DNA of 32,741 nt from Candidatus Methylomirabilota bacterium (GTDB lineage Bacteria > Methylomirabilota > Methylomirabilia > Rokubacteriales > CSP1-6): positions 1 through 32,741 of the forward strand of contig DATFYA010000203.1 of NCBI GenBank assembly GCA_035315345.1, written 5' to 3'. The stretch's first letter is position 1. Each line of letters starts with the position of its first letter. The translations under genes and the position numbers were made by a program. Positions 7,489 through 15,359 of this stretch are shown here, in pieces. The notes below the pieces were generated by a model, which was not told the DNA's origin, made no database searches, and worked only from the letters and a program-made list of their open reading frames with translations.

Positions 7489-8877
7489 ATGACGAAGACG
7501 CGGCTCACTCTGGTGGCTCTCGCCGTACTCCTTCTGCTGACCAGCGTGGTGAGCGCGCCTCGCGCGCAGCTGGCCCTGCGCGCGCGCGACCCCGGCCCTC
7601 GCGGGGGACCGGACGCGGCGGGCGGTCCGCTGCACGGCCTCACCCGGTCGCAGATGACCTCCTTCGAGGCGGGCCGCGCGGACTTCCTCGAGGAGGAAGG
7701 CGTGGGTGACGGCCTCGGCCCGCGCTTCAACCTGAACAGCTGCGGGGGCTGCCACGTCCAGGGCGGCGTCGGCGGCTCGAGCCCCGCGGTGAATCCGCAG
7801 TTCGCGATGGCGACCGCGATGGGCGCCCGCAACACCGTCCCGTTCTTCATCAAGCCGGACGGGCCGGCACGCGAGGCCCGGTTCAAGTTCAACGCCGACG
7901 GCACGCGGGACGGCGGCGTGCACGCCCTCTTCGTCATCAGCGGGCGGGTGGATGCGACCGGGAATGCGTCCGGCTGCAACATCCGGCAGGAAGACTTCGC
8001 GGCGCAGGGCCGAGCCAACAACCTGATCTTCCGAATCCCCACCCCGATCTTCGGGGCCGGGCTGATCGAGCAGATCCCGGACAGCACGATCCTGGCCAAT
8101 CAGACCGCGGCCGCGCCCCGGAAGGGCACGCTCGGCATCCGCGGGCGGCCCCACCGGTTCCCGCTGAACGGCACCACCAACCTCAGCGGCAACGACGGCA
8201 CCATCGCCCGCTTCGGCTGGAAGGCGCAGAACAAGTCGCTGCTCATGTTCTCCGGCGAGGCCTACAACGTCGAGATGGGCATCAGTAACGAGCTGTTCCA
8301 GACCGAGCGGGACGAGACCGCGAATTGCCAGTTCGCGACCACGCCCAACGACGTGACCGGCGGCGAGGCGGGGAACGCCATCGAGGGGATGAGCGCGATC
8401 GAGAAGTTCTCCCACTTCATGCGCTTCCTGGCCCCGCCGAGGCCGTCGACGAACCGGCCGGGCAACGCCGCGTCGATCGCGAGCGGCAAGAACCTGTTCC
8501 AGAGCGTGGGCTGCGCGCTCTGCCACACTCCGACGATGCAGACCGGCAACTCGGCGGTGGCCGCGCTCCGCCACCAGCCGGTCAACCTCTACTCGGACCT
8601 GCTGCTGCACGGCATGGGCCCGGGCCTGGCCGACGACATCCCACAGGTGCAGGCCGGACCCGACGAGTTCCGGACCGCGCCGCTCTGGGGATTGGGGCAG
8701 CGGCTCTTCTTCCTCCACGACGGGCGCACCACGGACCTGCTCGAGGCGATCCAGGCGCACGCGAGCGCCGCCAGCGCGAGGTTCCGCGCCTCCGAGGCGA
8801 ACGGCGTGGTGGCGACCTACAACCGGCTCAGCGAGCAGCAGAAGCAGGACGTGTTGAACTTCCTCCGCTCTCTCTAG
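7489..8877 (+). CDS. Di-haem oxidoreductase family protein (DUF1111-type), periplasmic
   Basis: This 462-residue protein begins with a Sec signal peptide (TRLTLVALAVLLLLTSVVSA) and has two haem-binding CxxCH motifs, NSCGGCH (Cys85, Cys88, His89) and GCALCH (Cys342, Cys345, His346). The layout, with FNLNSCGGCHVQGG early and NLYSDLLLHGMGPGLAD then FRTAPLWGLG and FLHDGRTTDLLEAI late, is that of the di-haem oxidoreductase (DUF1111, 'thiol oxidoreductase') family, related to MauG/cytochrome c peroxidase. It should carry two covalent haems c in the periplasm and transfer electrons; the physiological substrate of the family is mostly unknown. The gene stands alone and ends in a strong downstream hairpin. 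The ATG is preceded by CGGGAGGCGCAC. Confidence 0.9.
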   Translation: MTKTRLTLVALAVLLLLTSVVSAPRAQLALRARDPGPRGGPDAAGGPLHGLTRSQMTSFEAGRADFLEEEGVGDGLGPRFNLNSCGGCHVQGGVGGSSPAVNPQFAMATAMGARNTVPFFIKPDGPAREARFKFNADGTRDGGVHALFVISGRVDATGNASGCNIRQEDFAAQGRANNLIFRIPTPIFGAGLIEQIPDSTILANQTAAAPRKGTLGIRGRPHRFPLNGTTNLSGNDGTIARFGWKAQNKSLLMFSGEAYNVEMGISNELFQTERDETANCQFATTPNDVTGGEAGNAIEGMSAIEKFSHFMRFLAPPRPSTNRPGNAASIASGKNLFQSVGCALCHTPTMQTGNSAVAALRHQPVNLYSDLLLHGMGPGLADDIPQVQAGPDEFRTAPLWGLGQRLFFLHDGRTTDLLEAIQAHASAASARFRASEANGVVATYNRLSEQQKQDVLNFLRSL

Positions 8878-8976
8878 CCGCCGCATCCGCCGAGGCGGCG
8901 CTCCGGCCGGCGACGACGAGCCGGCCCGGGCGCCGCGCGGCCCCGGCGGCCGGGGGCCGTCTCCCCTTCGGAAGTG

Positions 8977-9003
8977 AGCGGAGCGCGCGGGCCGCGCTCC
9001 GCT
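8977..9003. terminator. Perfect 11-bp inverted repeat, hairpin
   Basis: AGCGGAGCGCG (8977-8987) and CGCGCTCCGCT (8993-9003) are exactly complementary around a 5-nt loop. It lies 99 bp after the di-haem oxidoreductase stop and 32 bp before the CoA-transferase start. No T-run follows, so Rho-independent termination is uncertain; being so close to the next start it could also act in the leader of the catabolic operon. Confidence 0.5.
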
Positions 9004-9035
9004 GTACACTTCGCCCGGGAGATCGCCGCCAGGCC

Positions 9036-10445
9036 ATGAGCCACGACGCCCTGCGCACGATCCTGCCGGTCGCCGGCGTCGAGCCGGACCTCGCCCGCTC
9101 GGTCGAGATCACCGGTGGCGCCGATCCGGTCCTTCCGACCTCGTTCCGCATCGGCGAGGTCGGCGCGGCCGCCCTGGCCGCGGTGGGGGTGGCGGTGTCC
9201 GAGCTGTGGGCGCTGCGTACCGGCCGGCGCCAGCAGATCGGAGTCGACACGCGCCGGGCCACCGCCTCGCTCCGCAGCGGGCACTATCTCCAGCTGGACG
9301 GGGCGGCGATGCCGACCGACCGCAACACCATCATGGGCGTCTACCCCGCCCGCGACGGACGCTGGAGTTACCTGCACTGCAACTTCCCGAACCATCGCGC
9401 CGCCGCGCTGGAGGTGCTGGGCGTGCCCGAGGATCCCGAGGCGGTGCGCCGAGCGGTGGCCGGCTGGGACGCGCTGGCGCTCGAGGAAGCGATCATCGCC
9501 GCGAAGGGCGCCGGGGGCATGGTCCGGAGCATGGAGGAGTGGGCGCGGCATCCGCAGGCGGCCGCGATCGCCTCGCTGCCGCTGCTGGAGATCGTCAAGA
9601 TCGGCGACAGCGCGCCGGAGGCCCTGCCCGACGGCGATCGGCCCCTCTCCGGCGTCCGGGTGCTGGACCTCACCCGCGTGCTCGCCGGGCCGACCGGCGC
9701 GCGCACACTCGCCGAGCACGGCGCCGACGTGCTGAAGATCACCGCGGCCCACCTGCCGAACCTCGGCTACCAGGAGTACGACACCGGGCACGGCAAGCTC
9801 TCGGCCTATCTCGACCTGCGCGAGCCCAAGGACGTCGAGACCCTGCGCGCGCTGGTCCGCGAGGCCGACGTATTCTCCCAGGGCTACCGGCCGGGCACGC
9901 TCGCCGCCCGCGGCTTCTCCCCGGAGACGCTGGCCGGGCTGCGCCCGGGCATCGTCGTGGTCTCGCTGTGCGCCTTCGGCCACGTCGGCCCGTGGGCCTC
10001 GCGCCGCGGGTTCGACACGGTGGTGCAGACAGTGAGCGGCATCACCCGGCGGCAGGGCCATCTGTTTCCCGGTGCCGAGCCGGGCCCGCAGTTCTACCCG
10101 GCCTCGGCGATCGACTACATCACCGGCTATCTGATGGCCTTCGGCGCGCTGGCCGCGCTGGCGCGCCGGGCGCGCGAGGGCGGCAGCTGGCTGGTGCGCA
10201 TCTCGCTGGCGCAGACCGGCCGCTTCATCGTCGGCCGCGGCGAGGTGCCCGAGAGCCGGCTCGCGAACGTGCCCAAGGAGTTCTCGCCCGAGGAGATCGC
10301 CCGCTGGTCCACCACGAGTGACACGCCGGCCGGTCGCCTGCGCCACCTCGCGCCGGTCGTCCAGCTCTCGGAGACGCCGGCGCGGTGGGCCCGCCCGTCC
10401 GTCCCGCTCGGCCATCACGAGCCGGCCTGGCCTCCGCGGCCATGA
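9036..10445 (+). CDS. Family III CoA-transferase (CaiB/BaiF) with swapped domain order
   Basis: This 469-residue protein is predicted to move CoA between carboxylic acids. Canonical family III enzymes begin with PLxGxRVLDLTRVLAGP; here that element (PLSGVRVLDLTRVLAGP) begins only at residue 203. From there the order is normal: GADVLKI, SAYLDLREPKDVETLR, SQGYRPGTLAARG, FGHVGPWASRRGFD with the likely catalytic Asp327. The first about 200 residues look like the later part of a CoA-transferase (AALAAVGVAVSELWALRTGRRQQIGVD and a C-terminal helix region). Fused or permuted members of this kind exist in COG1804. It opens a compact operon with the three following genes. ATG 9036 is chosen because the upstream open frame overlaps the oxidoreductase gene. 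Confidence 0.85.
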   Translation: MSHDALRTILPVAGVEPDLARSVEITGGADPVLPTSFRIGEVGAAALAAVGVAVSELWALRTGRRQQIGVDTRRATASLRSGHYLQLDGAAMPTDRNTIMGVYPARDGRWSYLHCNFPNHRAAALEVLGVPEDPEAVRRAVAGWDALALEEAIIAAKGAGGMVRSMEEWARHPQAAAIASLPLLEIVKIGDSAPEALPDGDRPLSGVRVLDLTRVLAGPTGARTLAEHGADVLKITAAHLPNLGYQEYDTGHGKLSAYLDLREPKDVETLRALVREADVFSQGYRPGTLAARGFSPETLAGLRPGIVVVSLCAFGHVGPWASRRGFDTVVQTVSGITRRQGHLFPGAEPGPQFYPASAIDYITGYLMAFGALAALARRAREGGSWLVRISLAQTGRFIVGRGEVPESRLANVPKEFSPEEIARWSTTSDTPAGRLRHLAPVVQLSETPARWARPSVPLGHHEPAWPPRP

Positions 10446-10476
10446 CCGCCGCAGCCGCCGCATCCAGGAGGAGCCG

Positions 10477-11586
10477 ATGAAGTTCGGCCTGTTCTACGAG
10501 ATCTCGGTGCCGCGCCCGTGGACGCGCGAGTCGGATCGCACCGTGTACCAGAACGCGCTCGAGCAGGTGAAGCTCGCCGACGAGCTGGGCTTCGACCAGG
10601 TGTGGGCGGTCGAGCACCACTTCCTCGAGGAGTACTCGCACTGCCCGGCCCCCGAGCTGTTCCTGACCGCCTGCGCGATGATCACGAAGAAGATCCGCGT
10701 CGGCCACGGCATCGTCATCTGCGTGCCGGAGTTCAACCACCCGATCAAGATCGCGGAGCGCACCGCGGTGCTCGACATCCTCTCCGGGGGCCGGCTCGAG
10801 GTCGGCACCGGCCGGTCCGCCACCTGGACCGAGCTGGGCGGCTTCCGCGCCAATCCCGACACCACCAAGAAATCGTGGGACGAGTTCGTGCGCTGCCTGC
10901 CGAGGATGTGGACGCAGGAGACCTTCAGCTACGACGGCGAGTTCTGGTCCATGCCGGAGCGAACGATCGTGCCCCGGGTGTACCAGCGGCCGCACCCGCC
11001 GCTCTGGGTCGCGGTGACCTCGCCGGGCACCGAGCTGGACGCGGCGGACCGCGGCCTCGGCAGCCTCGGGCTCACCTTCGGGCAATTCGCGGAGCAGGAG
11101 CGGCGCATCGCCGAGTACCGCCGGCGCATCCGGTCCTGCGAGCCGGTGGGCGCGTTCGTCAACGATCAGGTCAGCACCGTGAACTTCCTGTACTGCCACG
11201 AGGACGACGCCACCGGCCGCGCCACGGGACGGCGCATGGCCGACACCTTCAACTATCTCGCCGCGCAGCTCATCTCCGCGCGCGAGGCGTTCCCGAGCCG
11301 CTCGTACCAGTCGCTCGGGCTGCTGCCCCAGCTGCGGCGCCAGGCCACCGGACCCGACGCCAGCGAGCAGGCGGGCGAGGGGCTCGCCCTCGGCGGCCCG
11401 CAGCGCGTGCTGAACGCGCTCAAGCGCTGGGAGGCGGTCGGGGTGGACCGCGTCAACTTCCTCATGAACGCGATGGAGGTGATCCCGCAGGCCGACGTGC
11501 TGCAAAGCCTCCGGCTCTTCGCGCGGGAGGTCATGCCCGCGTTCGCGAGCGACAAGCCGGCCAGCGGGGCGGCCGCGGGCGCCTGA
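10477..11586 (+). CDS. Luciferase-like (LLM class) flavin-dependent monooxygenase
   Basis: A 369-residue TIM-barrel oxidoreductase of the bacterial luciferase superfamily, using FMNH2 or F420. It opens with KFGLFYEISVPRPW and continues with LADELGFDQVWAVEHHFLEEYSH, KKIRVGHGIVICVPEFNHP, AERTAVLDILSGGRLEVGTGR, the barrel strands around the flavin. AGGAGGAGCCG precedes ATG 10477. It follows the CoA-transferase by 31 bp and its TGA overlaps the ATG of the next gene (TGATG), so translation of the two is coupled. In this operon it would oxygenate or reduce a CoA-linked or carbonyl intermediate; the actual substrate is not visible in the sequence. Confidence 0.9.
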   Translation: MKFGLFYEISVPRPWTRESDRTVYQNALEQVKLADELGFDQVWAVEHHFLEEYSHCPAPELFLTACAMITKKIRVGHGIVICVPEFNHPIKIAERTAVLDILSGGRLEVGTGRSATWTELGGFRANPDTTKKSWDEFVRCLPRMWTQETFSYDGEFWSMPERTIVPRVYQRPHPPLWVAVTSPGTELDAADRGLGSLGLTFGQFAEQERRIAEYRRRIRSCEPVGAFVNDQVSTVNFLYCHEDDATGRATGRRMADTFNYLAAQLISAREAFPSRSYQSLGLLPQLRRQATGPDASEQAGEGLALGGPQRVLNALKRWEAVGVDRVNFLMNAMEVIPQADVLQSLRLFAREVMPAFASDKPASGAAAGA

Positions 11587-12350
11587 TGCCCACCTTCGGC
11601 ACCCTCGAGCTGACCGGCGTGGTCGACCGCCTCCCCACCATGCGCGATCTCGAGACCGAGGCGTGGACGCTGCCCGGCGCGGAGATCCTCCAGCTGGCCT
11701 TCGAGGTCCCGCGCGCGACCGGGTCACTGCTGCCGCCGGCGATGCATCCGGCGATTCCGCCGTACGCGACGATCTGGGTCACGCGCTATCCCGAGAGCCC
11801 GGTCGGCCCCTTCATCCTCGCTCAGCTCCGGCTCATGGGGCGCGCCGGCGCGCATCCGCGCGGGCTCGTCCTGGGCGCGGTGGCCAGCACGCCCGACGCG
11901 GCCACCGCGCTGCGCGAGCGCTGGGGCCTGCCGGTGGTGGCGGGCCACGTCACGTTCACCCGCCGGCACGACCGCATCATCACCACGGTGACGCGCGACG
12001 GGACGACGGTGCTCGACGGCGGTCTCATCGATCCCGAGCCGATCTCCCCCGGCGACGTGCAGTACATCCACTCGGTGACGCTGGCGCAGGCGCCGCTCGA
12101 CGGCACGACGGCTCCGCGGCTGATCCAGGTCGACTCCCGCTACACGCTCAAGAACGCCGACCGCGGCCGGCCTCACGTCGGCGCGCTGGTGCCGGAGGCG
12201 TGGAACGCCGGCCCGCTGCGCCTGCTCAATCCCATCGCCGCGACCGTGACCGCGAGCGACACCGACCTGCCGCGCATCCGCTTCGTGATGGACGCCCTGG
12301 TGCCGGTGGTGCGGGGCACCCGGCGAATCCGCGAGTCGCGCGAGGAATGA
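11586..12350 (+). CDS. Acetoacetate decarboxylase-fold protein lacking the Schiff-base lysine
   Basis: This 254-residue protein resembles the acetoacetate decarboxylase (ADC) superfamily in LLPPAMHPAIPPYATIWVTRYPESPVGPF and in RERWGLPVVAG. In true ADC the equivalent of this last motif is WGYPKK, with Lys115 forming the Schiff base. Here residues 117-118 are Val-Val, so decarboxylation by the ADC mechanism is not expected. Related ADC-fold enzymes act as hydratases, aldolases or cyclases, so another reaction is likely. It starts at 11586, overlapping the stop of the monooxygenase by one base, and precedes a CitE-type lyase. The family assignment is by motif pattern, and function is unknown. 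Confidence 0.72.
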   Translation: MPTFGTLELTGVVDRLPTMRDLETEAWTLPGAEILQLAFEVPRATGSLLPPAMHPAIPPYATIWVTRYPESPVGPFILAQLRLMGRAGAHPRGLVLGAVASTPDAATALRERWGLPVVAGHVTFTRRHDRIITTVTRDGTTVLDGGLIDPEPISPGDVQYIHSVTLAQAPLDGTTAPRLIQVDSRYTLKNADRGRPHVGALVPEAWNAGPLRLLNPIAATVTASDTDLPRIRFVMDALVPVVRGTRRIRESREE

Positions 12351-12376
12351 CCGCCGCCGATCTCGCGCGGCCATGA
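12347..12376 (+). other. 9-codon mini-ORF bridging two operon genes
   Basis: ATGA at 12347-12350 joins the stop of the ADC-fold gene to an ATG in another frame. That frame runs nine codons (MTAADLARP) and stops at the TGA of a second ATGA (12373-12376), which contains the ATG of the lyase gene. Such an arrangement would let ribosomes re-initiate twice and carry translation across the 22-bp gap. The overlaps are seen directly; the coupling role is inferred, and no peptide function is implied. Confidence 0.35.
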
Positions 12377-13224
12377 GACCGCGACGCAGCGTGCTGTTCA
12401 TGCCCGGCTCCAGCGCGCGGGCCCTCGAGAAGGCCCGCACGCTGCCCGCGGACGCGCTGATCCTGGACCTGGAGGACGCGGTGGCCCCGGAAGCGAAAGC
12501 GGGGGCGCGCGCCCGGGTCCTGGCCGCGGTGCGGGCCGGCGGCTACGGCCCGCGTGAAATCATCGTCCGGCTGAACGGGCCGGGCACCCCGTGGGGAGCC
12601 GACGATCTCGCGGCGGTGGCGCAGGCCCCCGTCGACGCGGTGCTCCTCCCCAAGGTCGAGTCCGCGGAGACCGTGACCGCGGCGCTCCAGCGTCTGGGTC
12701 CGACGCGCGACGTCTGGTGCATGCTGGAGACGCCGCGCGGCGTCCTGAACGCCGCGGCGATCGCCGCGGCCAGCCCGCGCGTGGGCGCGCTGGTCATGGG
12801 CACCTCCGACCTGACCAAGGACCTGCACGCGCGTCCCACGCGCGACCGGATTCCGCTCCTGACCAGCCTGGAGCTCTGCGTGCTCGCGGCTCGTGCCGCC
12901 GGGATCACCGCGCTCGACGGCGTCCACCTCGACCTCGACGACGAGGCCGGCTTCGCGGCCGCCTGTCGGCAGGCCGCCGAGCTGGGCTTCGACGGCAAGA
13001 CGCTGATCCATCCTCGACAGGTCGCCGCCGCCAATGAGGCCTTCGCGCCCGGCGCGAGCGAGGTCGACTGGGCCCGCCGGGTCATTGCCGCCCATGCCGA
13101 CGCCGTCGCCGGCGGGCGCGGCGTGGTGGTGCTGGACGGTCGCTTGATCGAGAATCTCCACGTCGACGACGCCCGGCGCGTCCTGGCCCTGGCCGAGACG
13201 ATCGCCGCGCGCTCGGCGGGCTGA
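12373..13224 (+). CDS. CitE/HpcH-type CoA-ester lyase (HpcH/HpaI aldolase superfamily)
   Basis: A 283-residue TIM-barrel C-C lyase resembling the citrate lyase beta subunit and malyl/citramalyl-CoA lyases. Motifs in order: RRSVLFMPGSSARALEKA, LILDLEDAVAPEAK (30-43), VRLNG (64-68), LLPKVESAE, MLETPRGV with the Mg2+ ligand Glu118, GTSDLTKD with the second ligand Asp145, and GFDGKTLIHPRQV near the end. The full set suggests an active Mg-dependent lyase splitting a 3-hydroxyacyl-CoA into an acyl-CoA and an oxoacid. It closes the four-gene operon that begins with the CoA-transferase. Exact substrate (malyl-, citramalyl- or other CoA ester) is not determined. Confidence 0.9.
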   Translation: MRPRRSVLFMPGSSARALEKARTLPADALILDLEDAVAPEAKAGARARVLAAVRAGGYGPREIIVRLNGPGTPWGADDLAAVAQAPVDAVLLPKVESAETVTAALQRLGPTRDVWCMLETPRGVLNAAAIAAASPRVGALVMGTSDLTKDLHARPTRDRIPLLTSLELCVLAARAAGITALDGVHLDLDDEAGFAAACRQAAELGFDGKTLIHPRQVAAANEAFAPGASEVDWARRVIAAHADAVAGGRGVVVLDGRLIENLHVDDARRVLALAETIAARSAG

Positions 13225-13307
13225 GCCCGGCGGCCCGCGTGGTCGGAGCCGGGCCAAAGGGCGGGAAAGTTTCTCCCTGGGTGGGGAAAGGACCACCGGC
13301 CCGGCGT

Positions 13308-13376
13308 CCGTCGGAGGTGTAACCCCAGGATTCCACTTGCCCCCTGTCGTGGTCCGCCATTTGCTCTGTCCGACGG
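13308..13376 (+). promoter_or_regulatory. Long-range inverted repeat, possible structured leader
   Basis: CCGTCGGA (13308-13315) and TCCGACGG (13369-13376) are exact complements separated by 53 nt, ending 26 bp before the 28-residue membrane peptide gene. If transcribed, the arms would close a loop of riboswitch-like size. I recognise no known riboswitch. The rest of the 178-bp gap holds the short GGGA/TCCC repeat near 13263-13276 and nothing else clear. Confidence 0.3.
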
Positions 13377-13402
13377 CACCAACGAAAGCGAGGTGGGCCG
13401 GG

Positions 13403-13489
13403 ATGATGAGTGCCGACGTCCTGTGGTGGCTGGGAGTGTTCCTCTCGCTCGGGGTGGTGGCCGGAGTCGCCTGGATCTTCGACGCCTGA
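13403..13489 (+). CDS. 28-residue single-pass membrane peptide
   Basis: ATG 13403 opens a 28-codon frame ending at TGA 13487-13489. After MMSADV the peptide is nearly all hydrophobic (LWWLGVFLSLGVVAGVAWIF) and ends in DA, a typical single transmembrane helix. GAGGTG lies about 8 bp before the start, good evidence of translation for such a short gene. A second ATG follows at 13406. It precedes the outer-membrane protein gene by 56 bp on the same strand. I do not recognise the family; it is not the KdpF pattern. Small membrane peptides often attach to larger membrane complexes, but no partner is identifiable here. Confidence 0.6.
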   Translation: MMSADVLWWLGVFLSLGVVAGVAWIFDA

Positions 13490-13545
13490 GCGCGATATCC
13501 CGGGCCGCGCCGCTCACGTTCGAGACGGCGAAGGCGGCGCTGCGG

Positions 13546-14313
13546 ATGGCGGTGGCTCTGGCCCTCATGGCGGCCGGCGTCCCGGCCGCGCGCGCCGACG
13601 AGATCGAGCCCGACCGGCCGGAGGTCACCGAGAGCGCGCGGCTGGTGCCCCGTGGGGCCCTGCAGCTCGAATCCGGCCTTGCGTACTCGCGGGAGCGTCG
13701 CGGCGGCCGGCCGACCGAGGAGACCGTCGAGGCCGAGGCGGACCTCCGCCTCGGCCTCCTGCATGACCTCGAGCTGAACCTCGGCTGGTCGCCCCTGGTG
13801 CGCGTGCGCGGTGCGGACGACGACACCGGCATCGGCGACGTCACGCTGGGAGTCCGGTATCGCTTCGTCGAGGGCTTCGAGGACGCCCGGTGGCCGCCGC
13901 ACCTGGGCGTGAAGGTCTTCGCGAAGCTGCCCGCGGCCGAGGAGCCGATCGGCACCGGCCGGCCCGACTTCGGCGTGCTGCTGCTCGCCAGCTTCGAGCT
14001 GCCGCACGATTTCGAGCTCGAGGTCAACGTGGGCGCCGCCGCGGTGGGCCAGACGCGCCCGAACGGCTATCTCGCCCAGGTCATCGCCACCGCCTCGCTC
14101 TCCTACGACATCACGCCGTCGCTCCTGGGCTTCCTCGAGATGCTGTCCAACTCCGCCGACGAGCGCGGCGGGCGCGGATTGCTGGCGGTCAATGTCGGGC
14201 TCGTCTATCGCCTGACGCGCCGGCTCGCGATCGACGCGGGGATCCAGACCTCCCTCGCCGGCCAGGGACCGGACTACGTCGTGCGCGCCGGGCTCAGCGT
14301 GCTCTGGCGGTAG
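13546..14313 (+). CDS. Outer-membrane beta-barrel protein, MetA/phenol-degradation transporter-like
   Basis: A 255-residue exported protein. The N-terminus MAVALALMAAGVPAARA is a Sec signal with an AxA cleavage site, and the mature protein begins DEIEPDRPEVTESARLVPRG, the usual opening of the 'transporter' (MetA-pathway of phenol degradation-like, DUF3187-like) family. The remainder alternates polar and hydrophobic residues in amphipathic strands (LELNLGWSPLVRVRG, VTLGVRYRF, FGVLLLASFELP, LAVNVGLVYRL) and ends in an aromatic/basic residue pair (LWR), as outer-membrane barrels do. It may form a channel for hydrophobic compounds. ATG 13546 lacks a clear ribosome binding site, and the frame is open further upstream, so the start is uncertain. 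Confidence 0.72.
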   Translation: MAVALALMAAGVPAARADEIEPDRPEVTESARLVPRGALQLESGLAYSRERRGGRPTEETVEAEADLRLGLLHDLELNLGWSPLVRVRGADDDTGIGDVTLGVRYRFVEGFEDARWPPHLGVKVFAKLPAAEEPIGTGRPDFGVLLLASFELPHDFELEVNVGAAAVGQTRPNGYLAQVIATASLSYDITPSLLGFLEMLSNSADERGGRGLLAVNVGLVYRLTRRLAIDAGIQTSLAGQGPDYVVRAGLSVLWR

Positions 14314-14334
14314 CCCCGCGCGACGCGCCCGGAC

Positions 14335-15216
14335 CTAGATCCGCTCGATGCCGGGCGTCCCGAACAGACCGTACGGCCGCACCAGCAAGACGCCGAGGAG
14401 CACGAGATACGGCGCGAGGCTGCTGAACCCCGCGCCCAGCACCGGGTCGAGATAGCCGGCCGCCTCGCTCTCCAGCACCCCGATCAGCAGCGCGCCCACC
14501 ACGGTGCCCACCACGCTGTCCATGCCCCCGACCACGACGATCGGGAACACCTTGAGCCCGACGAGCACGAGGCTCAGTCCCCCGCCCCCCACCGCGGCCG
14601 AGAGCGTGCCCGCCACCACCGCGATGACGCCGGCCATGGACCACGTGAGCACGACGTGGCGGTCGATGTCGATGCCGCTCGCCATCGCGGCCTGCGGATC
14701 GTCCGCGATCGCGCGCAGGGCGAGGCCGGTGCGCGTGCGATAGACCCGGGCGACCATCAGCACGCCGAGGCCGGCGATCGCGGCGGCGATCAGCTTGCCG
14801 GGCACGAGGAAGAGCCCGCCGATCTCGATCGGCTCGGACGGCACCGGCAGCGAGATGGCCCCGGAGCCGGCGGGAAAGAACAGCACCGTGGACGCCTGCA
14901 GGACCGCGCCGAACCCGATGGTGACCATCACGAGCGAGATCGGCGATTGGCCGATCAGCCGATGCAGCACGACGCGGTTGAACGCCAGCGCCAATACCGC
15001 CATGCCCGCGGAGGCGAAGGCGAGCGCCCCGGCCAGGGGAAGGGCCAGCGCGTGCGTCCCGGTGCCGACCAGCTGCGCCGCGAAGGTCACCCACTCGCCG
15101 AGGCAGAAGTTGATGACGCGCGAGGCGCGGTACACCACCACGAAGGCCAGCGCCACCAGAGCATAGACGGAGCCGGCGAGGATCCCCTCCACGAGCAGCG
15201 CGACGAAGAAGAGCAT
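14335..15216 (-). CDS. livH: Branched-chain amino acid type ABC transporter permease LivH
   Basis: This 293-residue integral membrane protein matches LivH. It begins MLFFVALLVEGILAGSVYAL with VALAFVVVYRASRVINFCLGEW, then has about eight hydrophobic segments. The permease coupling region is seen as TRTGLALRAIADDPQAAMASGID, followed by VGGMDSVVGTVVGALLIGVLES and a C-terminal RPYGLFG, all family signatures. LivH normally works with LivM, LivG, LivF and a LivK binding protein; none of these lies beside it here, so it is an orphan or its partners are elsewhere. It is convergent with the outer-membrane protein (21 bp gap) and divergent from the glycosyltransferase. The start ATG 15216 is set by family N-termini; the Shine-Dalgarno is weak. 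Confidence 0.9.
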   Translation of the reverse strand: MLFFVALLVEGILAGSVYALVALAFVVVYRASRVINFCLGEWVTFAAQLVGTGTHALALPLAGALAFASAGMAVLALAFNRVVLHRLIGQSPISLVMVTIGFGAVLQASTVLFFPAGSGAISLPVPSEPIEIGGLFLVPGKLIAAAIAGLGVLMVARVYRTRTGLALRAIADDPQAAMASGIDIDRHVVLTWSMAGVIAVVAGTLSAAVGGGGLSLVLVGLKVFPIVVVGGMDSVVGTVVGALLIGVLESEAAGYLDPVLGAGFSSLAPYLVLLGVLLVRPYGLFGTPGIERI

Positions 15217-15359
15217 GCGCCTGGGCCGCCGGTACGGTAGCACGCCGTCGATTGACTTGCCCCGGGCCCTCTGCCAGCATCGGCCCGAGAGCCGATCCCC
15301 ATGCCACGCCGAGCGACGCTGCGCGAGCGCACCCGCGCTGGTCACCCCACGCGCCGGCC

